This document shows positions 45,040 to 55,153 of a stretch of 64,000 bases of DNA, piece by piece; position 1 is the stretch's first letter; each line of letters starts with the position of its first letter. The notes beneath the pieces were generated by a model. That model did no database searches, was not told where the DNA came from, and saw only the letters and a list, made by a program, of their open reading frames with translations. Made by a program: the position numbers and the translations under genes. The DNA comes from Nostoc sp. PCC 7107 (GTDB lineage Bacteria > Cyanobacteriota > Cyanobacteriia > Cyanobacteriales > Nostocaceae), in contig NC_019676.1 in assembly GCF_000316625.1 (NCBI RefSeq), positions 207,501-271,500 of the forward strand, written 5' to 3'.

Positions 45040-45503
45040 CCACGATAGTAAGCTTAGACTTTGCCCCTTAGCACAATGCTAAAAAGCCTGTCTAGGGAAC
45101 ATTGTTAAGTAGACACAAACTTGCCATTTTTAACTAATGTTCCATCTCTCAATATAAATATCTCAGAAAATTTACAAAATTTATTAGTTTAATAAGTCAG
45201 TACATCTGTCATTAGTTAGTCTCTCTTAACCTTCTGGAATAGTCAAGTTTATGACTGAGCTTGTAAAGCTGGGATAAATGCTTGATAAATCAGCACTCTC
45301 CGGTAGTATACCTAGATAGGTAAGTTATAAAACTATGTAATTTATCGAAAAAGTTTATCATTATTATTAAATTAAACCTATTCTCTCTAGGGTGATAAAT
45401 TATGAGAGTCAGAGGATGATATGATTTTTGATGAAAGACTGGTCATAAAGAAAGCAGGTGAGGATGAAGCGCGTTGCTTGCTGCCATAGGCATCGCCTAG
45501 GGG
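45040..45503. other. Intergenic upstream of DUF2997 operon
   Basis: 464 bases between the kinase 3' end and the DUF2997 start. It should contain the promoter of the DUF2997 operon. A short GC-richer piece near 45460-45500 (GAAGCGCGTTGCTTGCTGCC...) looks like a repeat fragment. No gene is seen. Confidence 0.45.
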
Positions 45504-48500
45504 TTATTTTTGACTAATTAGTTGAACGATCGCCATTGCTAAGTCAAGGGGATCAACGGGTTTAGGGATATGTCGTTGAAAGCCTGCGGCCATGGCTTGT
45601 TTGTAGTCGATTTCACCAGCATAAGCTGTTAGGGCGATCGCGGGAATTTCGCCGCCTTTGTCTGGTGGTAATTGTCTCACTTGACGCAGCAACATATAAC
45701 CGTCCATGATGGGCATTCCAATATCACTTAATAAAATATCTGGCTGCAATTTCACAAGTGCTTCTAATGCTTCTGCTGCGGAGGCTACTGCTGTGACTTC
45801 CGCCCCATACTGTTCTAAGGCAAAACTGAAAAATTCCAACACATCAGCTTGATCATCAACAAACAAAATTCGCACTCCCGCCAGTAATGAATCTTGAGTT
45901 GCCAAATCCATCTGTACTGAGTTTGCCGTACTGACAGATTCAGTACTTTTATGCAGGGGGAGTCGGACTGTAAAAATTGCCCCTTGTTCTTCACCTGGGC
46001 TGTCTGCGAAGACTGTACCACCGTGGAGTTCTACTAAATGACGGACAATTGCCAGTCCTAATCCTAGCCCGCCAAATACTCTGGTGGTTTTGCCATCGGC
46101 TTGGCGGAAGTATTCAAAGACGTAGGGTAAAAATTCCGGTGTGATTCCCTTCCCGTTATCAATGACTTGAATTTGCGCTTCCATCCCAACTTGCGCTAAA
46201 CGCACTTCTACCCGTCCCTCAGCCGGGGTAAACTTGACCGCATTAGATACTAAATTCCAAACAATTTGTTGCAAGCGATCGCCATCACCCATAACTTCGA
46301 CTTTATGCTGGGGCAGTACTGTTTGCAGTTGAATTGACTTGGCTTCAGCGGCTAAACGCACTGTTTCTAAGGCGGCAGTCATTGTGCTATTTAAATCTAC
46401 GGTGCGGATATGCAGACTCAATTTACCCCGCAAAATCCGCGACACATCTAATAAATCTTCGATCAATTGGGCTTGTAACTTGGCGTTGCGCTCAATGGTT
46501 TCTAACGCCCGAACAATTGTGGCTTCGTCGTTTTTGCGGGTGCGGAGTAGTTTTGCCCAGCCCAAAATTGGGTTGAGGGGAGTTCGCAATTCATGAGAAA
46601 GCACCGCCAGAAATTCATCTTTGATGCGGTTGGCGGTTTCGGCTTCTGAACGGGCGTGACGTTCGGCTTCGTAGAGTTGAGCGCGAGCGATCGCCTGAGC
46701 GCATTGTTGCCCCAATGTCAACATAAATCCTTGATCTGCTTCAGAAAAAATTTGGGTATGACTAAAGCTCAACCCTAATGCCCCAATTACTTGTTTTTCT
46801 AAAATCAAGGGAATACAAGCAAAGGCAGAATTTCCTGTGACTGATGGCAGTTCTGCTAAGTGAGGATAATTTGCGGCGAAGGCTGCCGGACTTTCGATAA
46901 AAATTGGCGTTCCCGTTCTGACTGCTGCCGCTAAAGGTACAGCCGCCGTCACAGAAAAACTTTTCCAAGCATCCAGCACTGAAGAAGGATAGCCAGTGGC
47001 TTGAACAACTTTGAGACAACTGCCTTTTTCTGCCAACAAGCTGACAGAACCAGCACTAGCACCCAAGGCGGCAATTCCCTGGTTGACGACAACATCAGCC
47101 ACCTGTTGCGGTGTGATGGCTTCGGAAAGGGCGGCGGTGATTTTTTGTAAACGTACAGTCCGGCTGACAGCTAATTCTGCGGCTTGTTTTGCCTGCTGAG
47201 TTTTTTGGTAAAGCCTAGCGTTATCAATGGCTGTGGCAGCACGATGAGCCAAATCTTCGGCTAATGCCAAGTCTGCTGAATTGTAAGCAGAACTAGATGC
47301 AGTTCTCACCAAAGAAATTACGCCAAATACTTTACCACGTAAATGCAGGGGAATAATCATCAGAGAATTCATCCCCAGGCTTTGGAGTAATTTTAAATGC
47401 TCCTCGTCTTCAGCCATCTGTGCCAGAATCTGATCTGGCAGTTCGGGATAAAAGACTGATTGTTTGTTTAGCAATGTTTCTCGAAACGGGCTGTTGTTTT
47501 CGTACCTGGGGGGATAACGTCGTCGGAGTTCTGTTAATCTTTCCTTCTGAACCAGATTGGCAGAGATCATGGCTATTTGTTCAATGACATCATTTTCTCC
47601 CAGCACATCAACCACACACCAATCGGCTAGGGTAGGAACTAGTAAACTAGCGACATTATTGAGAGTGACTTGACAATCTAGGGAGGCAGCTAGTAAGCTA
47701 CTGGCCTCTACTAAAAAAGTTTGGGCTAGTTCTGCTTGTTGGCGATCGCGTAGTGCGGCTTGTCGTTCGCTAATATCTTCAATAATGCCGACTGCATATT
47801 TCGCTTGTCCATGAATATCCCAAACTGCGGAAGAAGTCAGATTCACCCAAACCACTGAACCATCTTTGCGGATGTAACGTTTCTCTAAAGAATAACCACT
47901 AATTTCTTTAGTTAACACTCTCCCAGCTTGTTCCCAATCAATTGCCAAGTCATCAGGGTGGGTAATATCTTGAAAGCTCATCTGGATTAATTCTTCTTGG
48001 CTGTACCCGGTAATGTCACACAACGCCGGATTCACTTGCAAGAATTTGCCATTTAAAGCGACCAAAGCAATCCCCACTGCGGCTTGATTGAACATAGCCC
48101 GGAATCTAGATTCACTTTCACGCAAAGCAACTTCGGCAACTTTGGTGGCTGTGACATCCGACAGCATAATCCCAATGCCCACAGTTTCATCTAAGGCATT
48201 GCGAACTGGGTAATAGTTACCCAACCAATAACCATAAACTCCTGGTTTTCCTGGCATCTCCCCGCTAATTTCTACATTTAGTAAGGGTTCGCCTGTTTCT
48301 AGCACTTGCTGTAACTGAGCTTCAAACTGAGTTGCCATACTGGAGAAAATATCGCCAAATTTGCGTCCTAAATGTGCTTCGATGGGGAAACCATTAATGT
48401 CAGCTAATACCTGATTAATTCTGACATAGCGCAATTCGCGATCTAAAAAGCAGACAGCCACAGGTGCGCCGGCTAACAAAGCATCTAAAAGCAATAGAGA

Positions 48501-50561
48501 TTCGGCATAGTTGATTAAAGCTTGATGATTATCTCGATACAGCTGGGCATTTTCTACGGCTAAGGCGGCGCGATAGGCGATATCTATTGCCAAATTTAAG
48601 TCAGCTTGATCATAGCAACGGTGGGCGATCGCAAAGCTAATACAGCCCAGCACTCGCTGATGGGCGATTAATGGCACAACTATTACTGACTTTAGCCCCA
48701 TCTGCCGGACAATTTCTAAATGTTCCTCGTTCTGTGTAGCTGCTATCAACACAGAATCAGATACTTCAGCAATTAATTTGGGAATAGCTGTTTGCAGTAC
48801 TCTAGCGATTAGATGTGTACCTTGAGCATTCGGCACATATTCCTGAAGTTTTTGAGCTAATTTTGCCTGAAAGGGATCTGTATAAACCACAGGTAAACGG
48901 CGAATTGAGCCATCTTCCTCCAGAATATCCACAATACACCAGTCAGCTAGTTGGGGGACAGAGATTTTAGCAATTTGCTGTAAAGTTTCCTCATAATCTA
49001 AGGATGTAGAGAGTAAACTACTAATTTCCGCGATGTAACGCAGTTTATCTTCTGCTTGCTTGCGCTCTGTAATATCAATCACAAAAAAAGCGCCTCGCTC
49101 TAGAGTCCCTTCATAGCAGCTACCACCGACTAAAACTTGAAAGCGACTGCCATCTTTGCGGATATATTCTTTTTCATAAGGAGTGCAAAAGGAATTTTCT
49201 TGAAATTGCGTCAGTGCTTGTTCATCCAGTCTTCGATACTCAACAGGTGTTAAATTTCGCCAATCAAGTTTTTTCTCTACTAATTCTTGGCGGCTGTAAC
49301 CTAACATCTTCAACAAAGCTTCATTAGCATCTGTGATTCTGCCATCACCTTCCCAGAAGCCAATTCCAATCATATTGGACTCAACCACACTGCGAAACTT
49401 GGCTTCGCTTTCTCGCAATGCTTGTTCAGCTTTTTTTACAGGTGTAATATCAACACCAGTGATTCCCACTCCTAGCAATTGTCCATCCGGTAAACTAACC
49501 GGATAGTAACTCACCAAACCATAACGATACACCCCAGATGGATAAGTTTCACCGCTGATTTCCTGGTTAAGTAATGGCTGTTTGGTGATCATTAATTCCT
49601 GGAAAATCGGCTCTAGTTGCGATGCCCACTCTGGTAGTACTTCTGGGAGTGTGCGGCCAATATGTTGATTTTGTGGTACACCGTTAATTGCTGCTAAAGC
49701 TTCATTAGCATAAACATAGCGCAGTTCTGTATCCAGAAAGGCCAGTGCCATTGGTGAACTCATTAACCAAGCATTTAGTAAAGCTAAAGATTCATCTTTT
49801 TGCTGAAGGGCTTGCTGAAGTTGGCTTTGTAATTTTGCTTTTTCTAGTTCTGTTTGCTTGCGTTCCGTAATATTTACGCCTACACAAGTTACGCCTCCGT
49901 CTATCCCTGTAAGGGGTTCTACAAGTAAGTCGTAATAAAGGACTTTTCCCCGTAGGATTACACAAACTTCTTCACGCGCTGAAATATCCTGTTCTATAGC
50001 CCTCCGTTTGATGGCTGTTAATTGCTGTGCTATGGCAACTGGAAAAAGTTCATCATCGGTTTTACCCAGTAATGCCTCAGCTTTGTCTATACCCTGAAGA
50101 TTATGAACCCACTGATAACGAAAATTTCGATCTTGCTGAAAAACAACAATATCTGAATTACTCAGGGCTACACGAAATCGCTCCTCGCTGATTTTAAATT
50201 TCTGGAGATTAATTTCCGCTTTGCGTTTAGCGTGCCTTAATTCCTCACACAGAAAACTAAATAGTAATCCCTGTACTGCAAATAACAGTATCTTTACACC
50301 ATTGGATAGGCTTAAGCTGAGGGCGTAATGCTCGGAAAGAAAAAAGTAATCGCTGACTATTACTGATAAAAAGGTTGCCAAAAGTCCTGCTTTCAAACCA
50401 CCGTACCAAGCACTCATCATTACAGCACTAAAAAATAGCAGGAATGGCGTTCCCTTCATATCTAATAGAGGGTCAAGTAATAGCATGATTACTAAGGCTG
50501 TGGCGACAATTACCACCACAAAGCCATAACGGAGTAACTGCGAATAAGGAATGTAGGGCAT
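45504..50561 (-). CDS. Multi-PAS/GAF hybrid sensor histidine kinase
   Basis: A 1,685-residue membrane-bound hybrid kinase (ATG 50561; a TTG 18 bases upstream is in frame). Order by inspection: a four-helix N-terminal region (about 10-105) like the KdpD DUF4118 domain; three PAS domains (about 125-510, each ending in an ITERKQ-type PAC motif); a GAF domain (about 525-690); two more PAS domains (700-955); two GAF domains (960-1290); then HisKA with SHELRTPLNPILGW (His near 1323), an HATPase with NLVSNAVKF, DNGKGI and GLGLGLAIV, and a C-terminal receiver (acidic pair near 1569, phosphoacceptor Asp near 1613 in LLSDIGMP). The receiver's end KPVDP carries its Lys. Signal unknown; no adjacent regulator gene. 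Confidence 0.93.
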   Translation of the reverse strand: MPYIPYSQLLRYGFVVVIVATALVIMLLLDPLLDMKGTPFLLFFSAVMMSAWYGGLKAGLLATFLSVIVSDYFFLSEHYALSLSLSNGVKILLFAVQGLLFSFLCEELRHAKRKAEINLQKFKISEERFRVALSNSDIVVFQQDRNFRYQWVHNLQGIDKAEALLGKTDDELFPVAIAQQLTAIKRRAIEQDISAREEVCVILRGKVLYYDLLVEPLTGIDGGVTCVGVNITERKQTELEKAKLQSQLQQALQQKDESLALLNAWLMSSPMALAFLDTELRYVYANEALAAINGVPQNQHIGRTLPEVLPEWASQLEPIFQELMITKQPLLNQEISGETYPSGVYRYGLVSYYPVSLPDGQLLGVGITGVDITPVKKAEQALRESEAKFRSVVESNMIGIGFWEGDGRITDANEALLKMLGYSRQELVEKKLDWRNLTPVEYRRLDEQALTQFQENSFCTPYEKEYIRKDGSRFQVLVGGSCYEGTLERGAFFVIDITERKQAEDKLRYIAEISSLLSTSLDYEETLQQIAKISVPQLADWCIVDILEEDGSIRRLPVVYTDPFQAKLAQKLQEYVPNAQGTHLIARVLQTAIPKLIAEVSDSVLIAATQNEEHLEIVRQMGLKSVIVVPLIAHQRVLGCISFAIAHRCYDQADLNLAIDIAYRAALAVENAQLYRDNHQALINYAESLLLLDALLAGAPVAVCFLDRELRYVRINQVLADINGFPIEAHLGRKFGDIFSSMATQFEAQLQQVLETGEPLLNVEISGEMPGKPGVYGYWLGNYYPVRNALDETVGIGIMLSDVTATKVAEVALRESESRFRAMFNQAAVGIALVALNGKFLQVNPALCDITGYSQEELIQMSFQDITHPDDLAIDWEQAGRVLTKEISGYSLEKRYIRKDGSVVWVNLTSSAVWDIHGQAKYAVGIIEDISERQAALRDRQQAELAQTFLVEASSLLAASLDCQVTLNNVASLLVPTLADWCVVDVLGENDVIEQIAMISANLVQKERLTELRRRYPPRYENNSPFRETLLNKQSVFYPELPDQILAQMAEDEEHLKLLQSLGMNSLMIIPLHLRGKVFGVISLVRTASSSAYNSADLALAEDLAHRAATAIDNARLYQKTQQAKQAAELAVSRTVRLQKITAALSEAITPQQVADVVVNQGIAALGASAGSVSLLAEKGSCLKVVQATGYPSSVLDAWKSFSVTAAVPLAAAVRTGTPIFIESPAAFAANYPHLAELPSVTGNSAFACIPLILEKQVIGALGLSFSHTQIFSEADQGFMLTLGQQCAQAIARAQLYEAERHARSEAETANRIKDEFLAVLSHELRTPLNPILGWAKLLRTRKNDEATIVRALETIERNAKLQAQLIEDLLDVSRILRGKLSLHIRTVDLNSTMTAALETVRLAAEAKSIQLQTVLPQHKVEVMGDGDRLQQIVWNLVSNAVKFTPAEGRVEVRLAQVGMEAQIQVIDNGKGITPEFLPYVFEYFRQADGKTTRVFGGLGLGLAIVRHLVELHGGTVFADSPGEEQGAIFTVRLPLHKSTESVSTANSVQMDLATQDSLLAGVRILFVDDQADVLEFFSFALEQYGAEVTAVASAAEALEALVKLQPDILLSDIGMPIMDGYMLLRQVRQLPPDKGGEIPAIALTAYAGEIDYKQAMAAGFQRHIPKPVDPLDLAMAIVQLISQK

Positions 50562-51127
50562 GAAGAAACTTGCAAACAACCAAATATTTGTGGCGAGAGC
50601 TATACCTACCCTAAGCTAGTTTACAAATTTTTGGAACTTATCTTCAGATAGATCCTTTATTCAGATAAAAAAGTATCTTTTGCCAGTAGTCAATTTATCA
50701 AAAATATTGTATGTGTGTCTCAGTAAAGTTGTAATATTACAAAATTTTATTAATAGTCAGTTATTAATTTTCAACAAACTAATTCTTATATATTTATCTT
50801 AAAGCATATAGCAGTCCTATTTAATTTCTTAGCTACTAGGAAAGGCAGATAATATTGAATAGCCAAGGATCTGGGTAACGTTGCCAATTCCTTTAGTGAG
50901 GTTTGTTCATCGGCATTAGATAATGGCTTGCTATAAAATGCCAAATTTTGCTTTAACAGCAATAAGTTTAGCATTGATTTTTAGTTGTCGGCTGTTACCT
51001 GATGGCTATTCGCTAAAAAATCAATCCTATTTCTAGATATTTTTTCCGTTTTTCTGTTCCTTGAATACACAAATAATTTCGTTAATCAAACCAGGTTCCC
51101 ATATTTAGTATGATCAAACATTATGAG
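50562..51127. other. Intergenic upstream of hybrid kinase
   Basis: About 560 AT-rich bases between the bioF end and the kinase start. A 62-codon minus-strand frame (50786-50974) has no ribosome binding site or family and is not called. Presumably holds the kinase promoter. Confidence 0.45.
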
Positions 51128-52294
51128 TTAATCAGTATTTCTTAATACAGCGACTAACTTTTCTATCTGCGCTGTTGTATGAGTAGCCATCACAGAAATT
51201 CTAATGCGACTAGTCGGTACGGTGGGCGGACGAATTGCCGGGGCGAAAATGCCTGCATCTTGAAGGTGTTGACCAACTCGGAGTGCATCGCCTGGACTGG
51301 GTAATTGAAAACAGAGAATGGGTGATTCTGTAGGCAGTAATTTGAGGTGAGGTAGCTGCTGTTGCATTAAATTTTTCAGGTAATCTACATTACGCCATAA
51401 TTGAATTCGCCGTTGAGGTTCTTGCTGAACAACTTGAATTGCGGCTAAAGCTGCTGCTGTATCCGCAGGTGAAAGTCCGGTGGTGTAAATCCAAGTCGGG
51501 GCGCGATTGCGTAAAAAATCAATCAGATTGGCACTTCCAGCGACATAACCGCCTAAACTACCTAAAGCTTTGCTCAAAGTCCCAATTTGAATTAACAGTT
51601 TTCCAGTACAGCCAAAATGTTCCACACAGCCAGCGCCAGTTTTGCCTATTACCCCAGTGGCATGAGCTTCATCAACTAGCAGCATACAGTTAAATTCTGC
51701 TGCTATTTCTAACAGGTTTGTTAAAGGGCATAAGTCGCCATCCATACTGAAGACGCTATCGGTAATTATTAAACAGCGACGGTAGTTTTGTCGCTGTTGG
51801 CTGAGTTGAGTTTTTAAAGCCACAACATCACAGTGGGGATATTCAATGATTGCTGCACCGCTGAGAACTGCCCCATTTTTCAGACTGGAATGATTGTATT
51901 GGTCAGAAAGAATCAAATCGCGTTTACCAACGATAGATGCGATCGCTCCTAAGTTGGCCAGATATCCTGAACTAAAGACAATCGCATCTTCTGTTTGTTT
52001 GAGCGATGCGATCGCCTTTTCTAATTTTCGGTGTAATTCTCGATGTCCACTAAGTAATCGAGAACCAGTGCTACCAGTACCAAATTCATGAATAGCAGTT
52101 GTCGCAGCAGCTATCAACCTTTCATTTCCAGCCAATCCTAAATAATCGTTACTGGCAAAATTAATTACCTCTTGCCCCGCCAAAACCACGGTTGCACCAG
52201 GGCGATCGCTTAATACCTGTACTGAACGATACCAGTCCGCCCGCTGAATTGTTGCTAATGATTGTTCTATCCAAGCATAAGGGTCTGTGGTCAT
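51128..52294 (-). CDS. bioF: 8-Amino-7-oxononanoate synthase
   Basis: A PLP enzyme of 388 residues that joins pimeloyl-ACP/CoA and L-alanine, the first ring-forming step toward biotin. Motifs: [37 protein letters not shown] (the substrate glycine loop), [24 protein letters not shown] (PLP-binding Asp and His) and [16 protein letters not shown] with the PLP Lys near residue 240. Length is standard. A related AONS-family enzyme is possible in principle, but the match and presence of bioB favour BioF. The gene is single, 75 bases beyond the end of the RodZ-like gene. Confidence 0.93.
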   Translation of the reverse strand: MTTDPYAWIEQSLATIQRADWYRSVQVLSDRPGATVVLAGQEVINFASNDYLGLAGNERLIAAATTAIHEFGTGSTGSRLLSGHRELHRKLEKAIASLKQTEDAIVFSSGYLANLGAIASIVGKRDLILSDQYNHSSLKNGAVLSGAAIIEYPHCDVVALKTQLSQQRQNYRRCLIITDSVFSMDGDLCPLTNLLEIAAEFNCMLLVDEAHATGVIGKTGAGCVEHFGCTGKLLIQIGTLSKALGSLGGYVAGSANLIDFLRNRAPTWIYTTGLSPADTAAALAAIQVVQQEPQRRIQLWRNVDYLKNLMQQQLPHLKLLPTESPILCFQLPSPGDALRVGQHLQDAGIFAPAIRPPTVPTSRIRISVMATHTTAQIEKLVAVLRNTD

Positions 52295-52368
52295 AGTTTC
52301 TCAAAATTTGAACTTTAAAGTATGAAAGCTCAAATTTCAGACTTCATACTTCACCCTTCATACTTTTA

Positions 52369-53406
52369 CTACAGTGCTTCAGGAGGGGCAATATCTGAGC
52401 CTACACTAATTCCAGTACGAGTGGACTTGATACCTGGTTTAGTATTTGTTTCCGGATTTTGAGTTGATTGGGAAATCGGCGAAGACGGAGTGACATCTGG
52501 ATTGATAGTTGTGTCAATTTTTCCTGACTGAGACACGACAGATAATCCTCCCACGGTTCCAGCCACCAGTGCTGTATAGCCTAAATATAAATGTATAGGT
52601 CGTAGTTCTAAACCCAATTTTGGGGAATTATGTTTAGGCTGAGACCAAGAAGGTATAACGGATGGTACGGTGTTAACCATAGGTAAAGTATTCGCTAAAC
52701 TTGTGCCATTTAGCCCTAAAGCGTTACCCATCACTCGGATAAAACCTCTCACTAAAATATCCTCTGGTAATGAATTTAAGTCGCCGTTTTCTACTGCTTC
52801 CATTTGATGGATTGGTAGGTGAGTCAAGATACTCAAGTCCCGCAAACGAAAACCTTTGGCTTCACGGGCTTGACGTAGTTGTTGACCAATTTGACCCATG
52901 ATTGCTAAATGTTGTTCTGCTAACTTTTGCTTGGCTAGTTCAGCGTGAGCAGTTTTTTGATTGGGTTTTAGCCATTTCATTAGTGTTGGGAAATGATGTT
53001 TATTAGCTGAACTGTCTGCATTATTTATCAAGGGATTGCCGACATCTTCAATTACCAAAGATGTTGATGATGAATCTGTTAGATGATTAGTAGTCAGGTT
53101 AGTTGTGACATCACTAGAGTGTGCTAATTCTGTATCTGTCTGTTGGTTGCTATCGGAAATTTTGGCATGATTAGCAAATTGCTGAAATGCTAAACCAATC
53201 GCTTCTCTACCTACAGCTTTCAACAAAGCTTTAGCTTCTTCTGAAGAATCAAGTAACTTTTGAAATGTAGCTATAGCTTGACGATAAATTTTACTGCGAT
53301 GAAGTTCTGCCTCAATTTCACCCAAGAGCGATCGCAGTTCGTCTTGAGAAATTTCCATAGCAGGATTTCCCAAAATTTTGAATAAGTATGCAGGTGTCGT
53401 AGCCAT
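52369..53406 (-). CDS. HTH membrane protein, RodZ-like
   Basis: A 345-residue protein. Residues 1-165 are a polar/helical extension (SQDELRSLLGEIEAELHRSKIYRQ...). The HTH domain lies near 170-235: RQAREAKGFRLRDLSILTHLPIHQMEAVENGDLNSLPEDILVRGFIRVMGNALGL, the Cro/CI-type fold of RodZ. A single membrane helix (LYLGYTALVAGTVGGLSVV, about 275-295) and a short Ser/Pro-rich tail follow; there is no C-terminal DUF4115 domain, unlike the second RodZ-like gene at 55154. RodZ links MreB to the membrane in cell shape. An in-frame ATG at residue 17 (MEISQDE) is an alternative start. Confidence 0.83.
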   Translation of the reverse strand: MATTPAYLFKILGNPAMEISQDELRSLLGEIEAELHRSKIYRQAIATFQKLLDSSEEAKALLKAVGREAIGLAFQQFANHAKISDSNQQTDTELAHSSDVTTNLTTNHLTDSSSTSLVIEDVGNPLINNADSSANKHHFPTLMKWLKPNQKTAHAELAKQKLAEQHLAIMGQIGQQLRQAREAKGFRLRDLSILTHLPIHQMEAVENGDLNSLPEDILVRGFIRVMGNALGLNGTSLANTLPMVNTVPSVIPSWSQPKHNSPKLGLELRPIHLYLGYTALVAGTVGGLSVVSQSGKIDTTINPDVTPSSPISQSTQNPETNTKPGIKSTRTGISVGSDIAPPEAL

Positions 53407-53735
53407 GATAGAAGTTGCTCCTCATACCGCAATATATCTGTATAAATTTTCCTCAGATGGAAATATTACATCCGGATATTTATGTATGAAACTAGCTGAT
53501 TTTTGGTTGTGATGATGTTAAGAGTTCGGGGTGTAAAGGGAGGAATTTAAAAATCAGTAATCATACTGAAAAATTATTACTCATCCCTGACCGAAAAATT
53601 TGAGATTTTGGATGGGGAATTTTCGGTACAAGCCCCACCCCTTCATGGCGGAATTAATCCAAAATACTCGCTTCGCTAACGCCAATCCAAAATCGTAAAT
53701 CCAAAATTGATTGACACCTCTGGGTTTATTAAGAG
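53407..53735. other. Spacer with dispersed repeats
   Basis: About 330 bases between the hydrolase and RodZ-like genes, both on the minus strand. It contains the second copy of the CTGACCGAAAAATTT element and a 19-base element shared with 54969. No gene. Confidence 0.6.
53587..53715. repeat. Dispersed repeat block, copy 2
   Basis: 53587-53650 repeats the element at 3146-3210. Then come GGATTTTGGAT/ATCCAAAAT inverted words and AAATCCAAAATTGATTGAC (53697-53715), which recurs exactly at 54969-54987. The hydrolase gene lies between these two copies. Confidence 0.75.
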
Positions 53736-54638
53736 TTAAAAATGAGAATTATTACGTAATTGAACTTTTTGAGTAAATGACTGTACCCATTGCAGATATT
53801 TGCCACCAGAGGCGACAGCTGTATTGTTATGATCTGCATCGGGAACTAAAATTAATTGCTTTGGTTCAGATGCAGCATCATATAGTTTTTGACTCATCCA
53901 AGACGGAACAGTAGAATCAGCAGTTCCGTGAATAAATAAAACGGGCATTTGTAACTGTGATACTTTTTTGATCGATTCAAAGCGCTGTGTCAGGATGAAA
54001 TCAATAGGGAATATGGAAAACCATTTCCGAGTCGACACCATCTCACGGAGCGATGTAAAGGAGCTTTCGACGATTAATCCCGCCGCTTGGGGGTGTTTAA
54101 CTGCTAAATCAATGGCGATCGCACCGCCTAAAGAATGACCATAAATAAAAATGTCCTGGGGTGGAATCTGCTGTTGCTGGGTGAGATATTCCCATGCTGT
54201 CGCCGCATCTTGATATACCCTCATTTCATTAGGAAAATCGCCTTGACTGCGACCATATCCGCGATAATCAATCAGCAGCACCGAAAATCCTAGTTGATAA
54301 AATCGATTGGTATGAGCTATATTTGCGCCAATATTCAGGCCATTTCCGTGCAGATATAACAACACCTTGGCATCAGGCTGATTAGCTTTAATCCACCAAC
54401 CGTGAATTTTTTCCACCTTTCCCAAGTTAGTTTTTACAGGTAGCCAAACTTCTTGATAAGGCAGATTGAATAACTCTGGTGTCTTTTCGATGACACGGGA
54501 GGGAAAAAAGATGAACTTAGGTTGCTGGACAAATAGAAATATACAAATGCTACAGTAAGCGATCGCTACAATTATTCCAACAACAAGTAGCCGCCTAAAC
54601 CCTAATAACAATAACAATTGCTGCTTGCGGATTTTCAT
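53736..54638 (-). CDS. Alpha/beta hydrolase, membrane-anchored
   Basis: A 300-residue serine hydrolase with an N-terminal membrane helix (about 14-34). The active site is plain: nucleophile elbow GHSLGG (Ser near 168), the Asp in FIHGTADSTVPSW (about 243) and the His in PDADHNNTA (about 270). LLYLHGNGLNIGANI gives the oxyanion loop. It resembles the BEM46/ABHD13 group of membrane-bound hydrolases. Substrate unknown. It is bordered on both sides by the same repeat block (53587-53715 and 54722-54990), which could mean that the segment moved with them. Confidence 0.87.
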   Translation of the reverse strand: MKIRKQQLLLLLGFRRLLVVGIIVAIAYCSICIFLFVQQPKFIFFPSRVIEKTPELFNLPYQEVWLPVKTNLGKVEKIHGWWIKANQPDAKVLLYLHGNGLNIGANIAHTNRFYQLGFSVLLIDYRGYGRSQGDFPNEMRVYQDAATAWEYLTQQQQIPPQDIFIYGHSLGGAIAIDLAVKHPQAAGLIVESSFTSLREMVSTRKWFSIFPIDFILTQRFESIKKVSQLQMPVLFIHGTADSTVPSWMSQKLYDAASEPKQLILVPDADHNNTAVASGGKYLQWVQSFTQKVQLRNNSHF

Positions 54639-54721
54639 GTGGGCAATTTTATGCTTTAAAAAATACTTGTATAGCAGTTTTTGCTTTTTTCGTATAGAGG
54701 CAAAAACAATTTTAGATTGAC

Positions 54722-54790
54722 CCTCCGAATTTTAGATTTTAAATTTGGGATTTTGGATGAAAAATTTTGGGTTCATGCTCCATCCCCTTG
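54722..54790. repeat. Degenerate dispersed repeat block, copy 3
   Basis: Resembles 53587-53650 (GGGATTTTGGAT, CATCCCCTTGTGGGGGG) but is more diverged. Contains its own small hairpin CCCCTTGTGGGG. Confidence 0.55.
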
Positions 54791-54849
54791 TGGGGGGAAT
54801 AAATCTCAAATCCCCAAGCTGCATCTCTAGCCTACAGGAACACTTTGTT

Positions 54850-54940
54850 AGGACTTACGCAAAACACCTCTCAAACTCTCATTTCTCCGTGACCTCTGCG
54901 TCTCTGTGGTTCGATTTTCCGTAGCCTGTGCGTAAGTCCT
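54850..54940. mobile_element. MITE-like element with 12-bp inverted ends
   Basis: AGGACTTACGCA (54850-54861) and TGCGTAAGTCCT (54929-54940) are perfect terminal inverted repeats of a 91-bp segment. Inside it, 54885-54910 is the third copy of the ACCACAGAGRCGCAGAG repeat in reverse. GTT borders both ends, which may or may not be a target duplication. No coding capacity. Confidence 0.65.
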
Positions 54941-55153
54941 GTTTGTGTACATGGGTGCAGTTAATCTAAAATCCAAAATTGATTGACCTCCAGATAAATC
55001 TGCGGACTGATTAAGTATCTTCACAAGCAAATAAATAACTTAAAAGTTTAATATATTGTTTTCCAATTAGAATTAAAATAGTCAAAAAAGTAGGTGTTAA
55101 TTTAGTAATTCCTCTGTTAAATAGTAAACATGAGTCAAGTTTAGGAGAAGGTC

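Larger units (their letters stand above)
54639..55153. other. Repeat-rich spacer
   Basis: About 515 bases, divergent between the hydrolase and the DUF4115 RodZ gene. It contains a degenerate copy of the GGATTTTGGAT block (54722-54790), the 91-bp element at 54850-54940 and the 19-base element at 54969-54987. Confidence 0.6.

Noticed and set aside
50786-50974. 62-codon minus-strand frame upstream of the kinase
   Set aside because: No ribosome binding site and no pattern of a real protein.
54848-55030. 60-codon frame over the repeat element
   Set aside because: Its sequence is the translation of dispersed repeats (MITE-like element and ACCACAGAG repeat).
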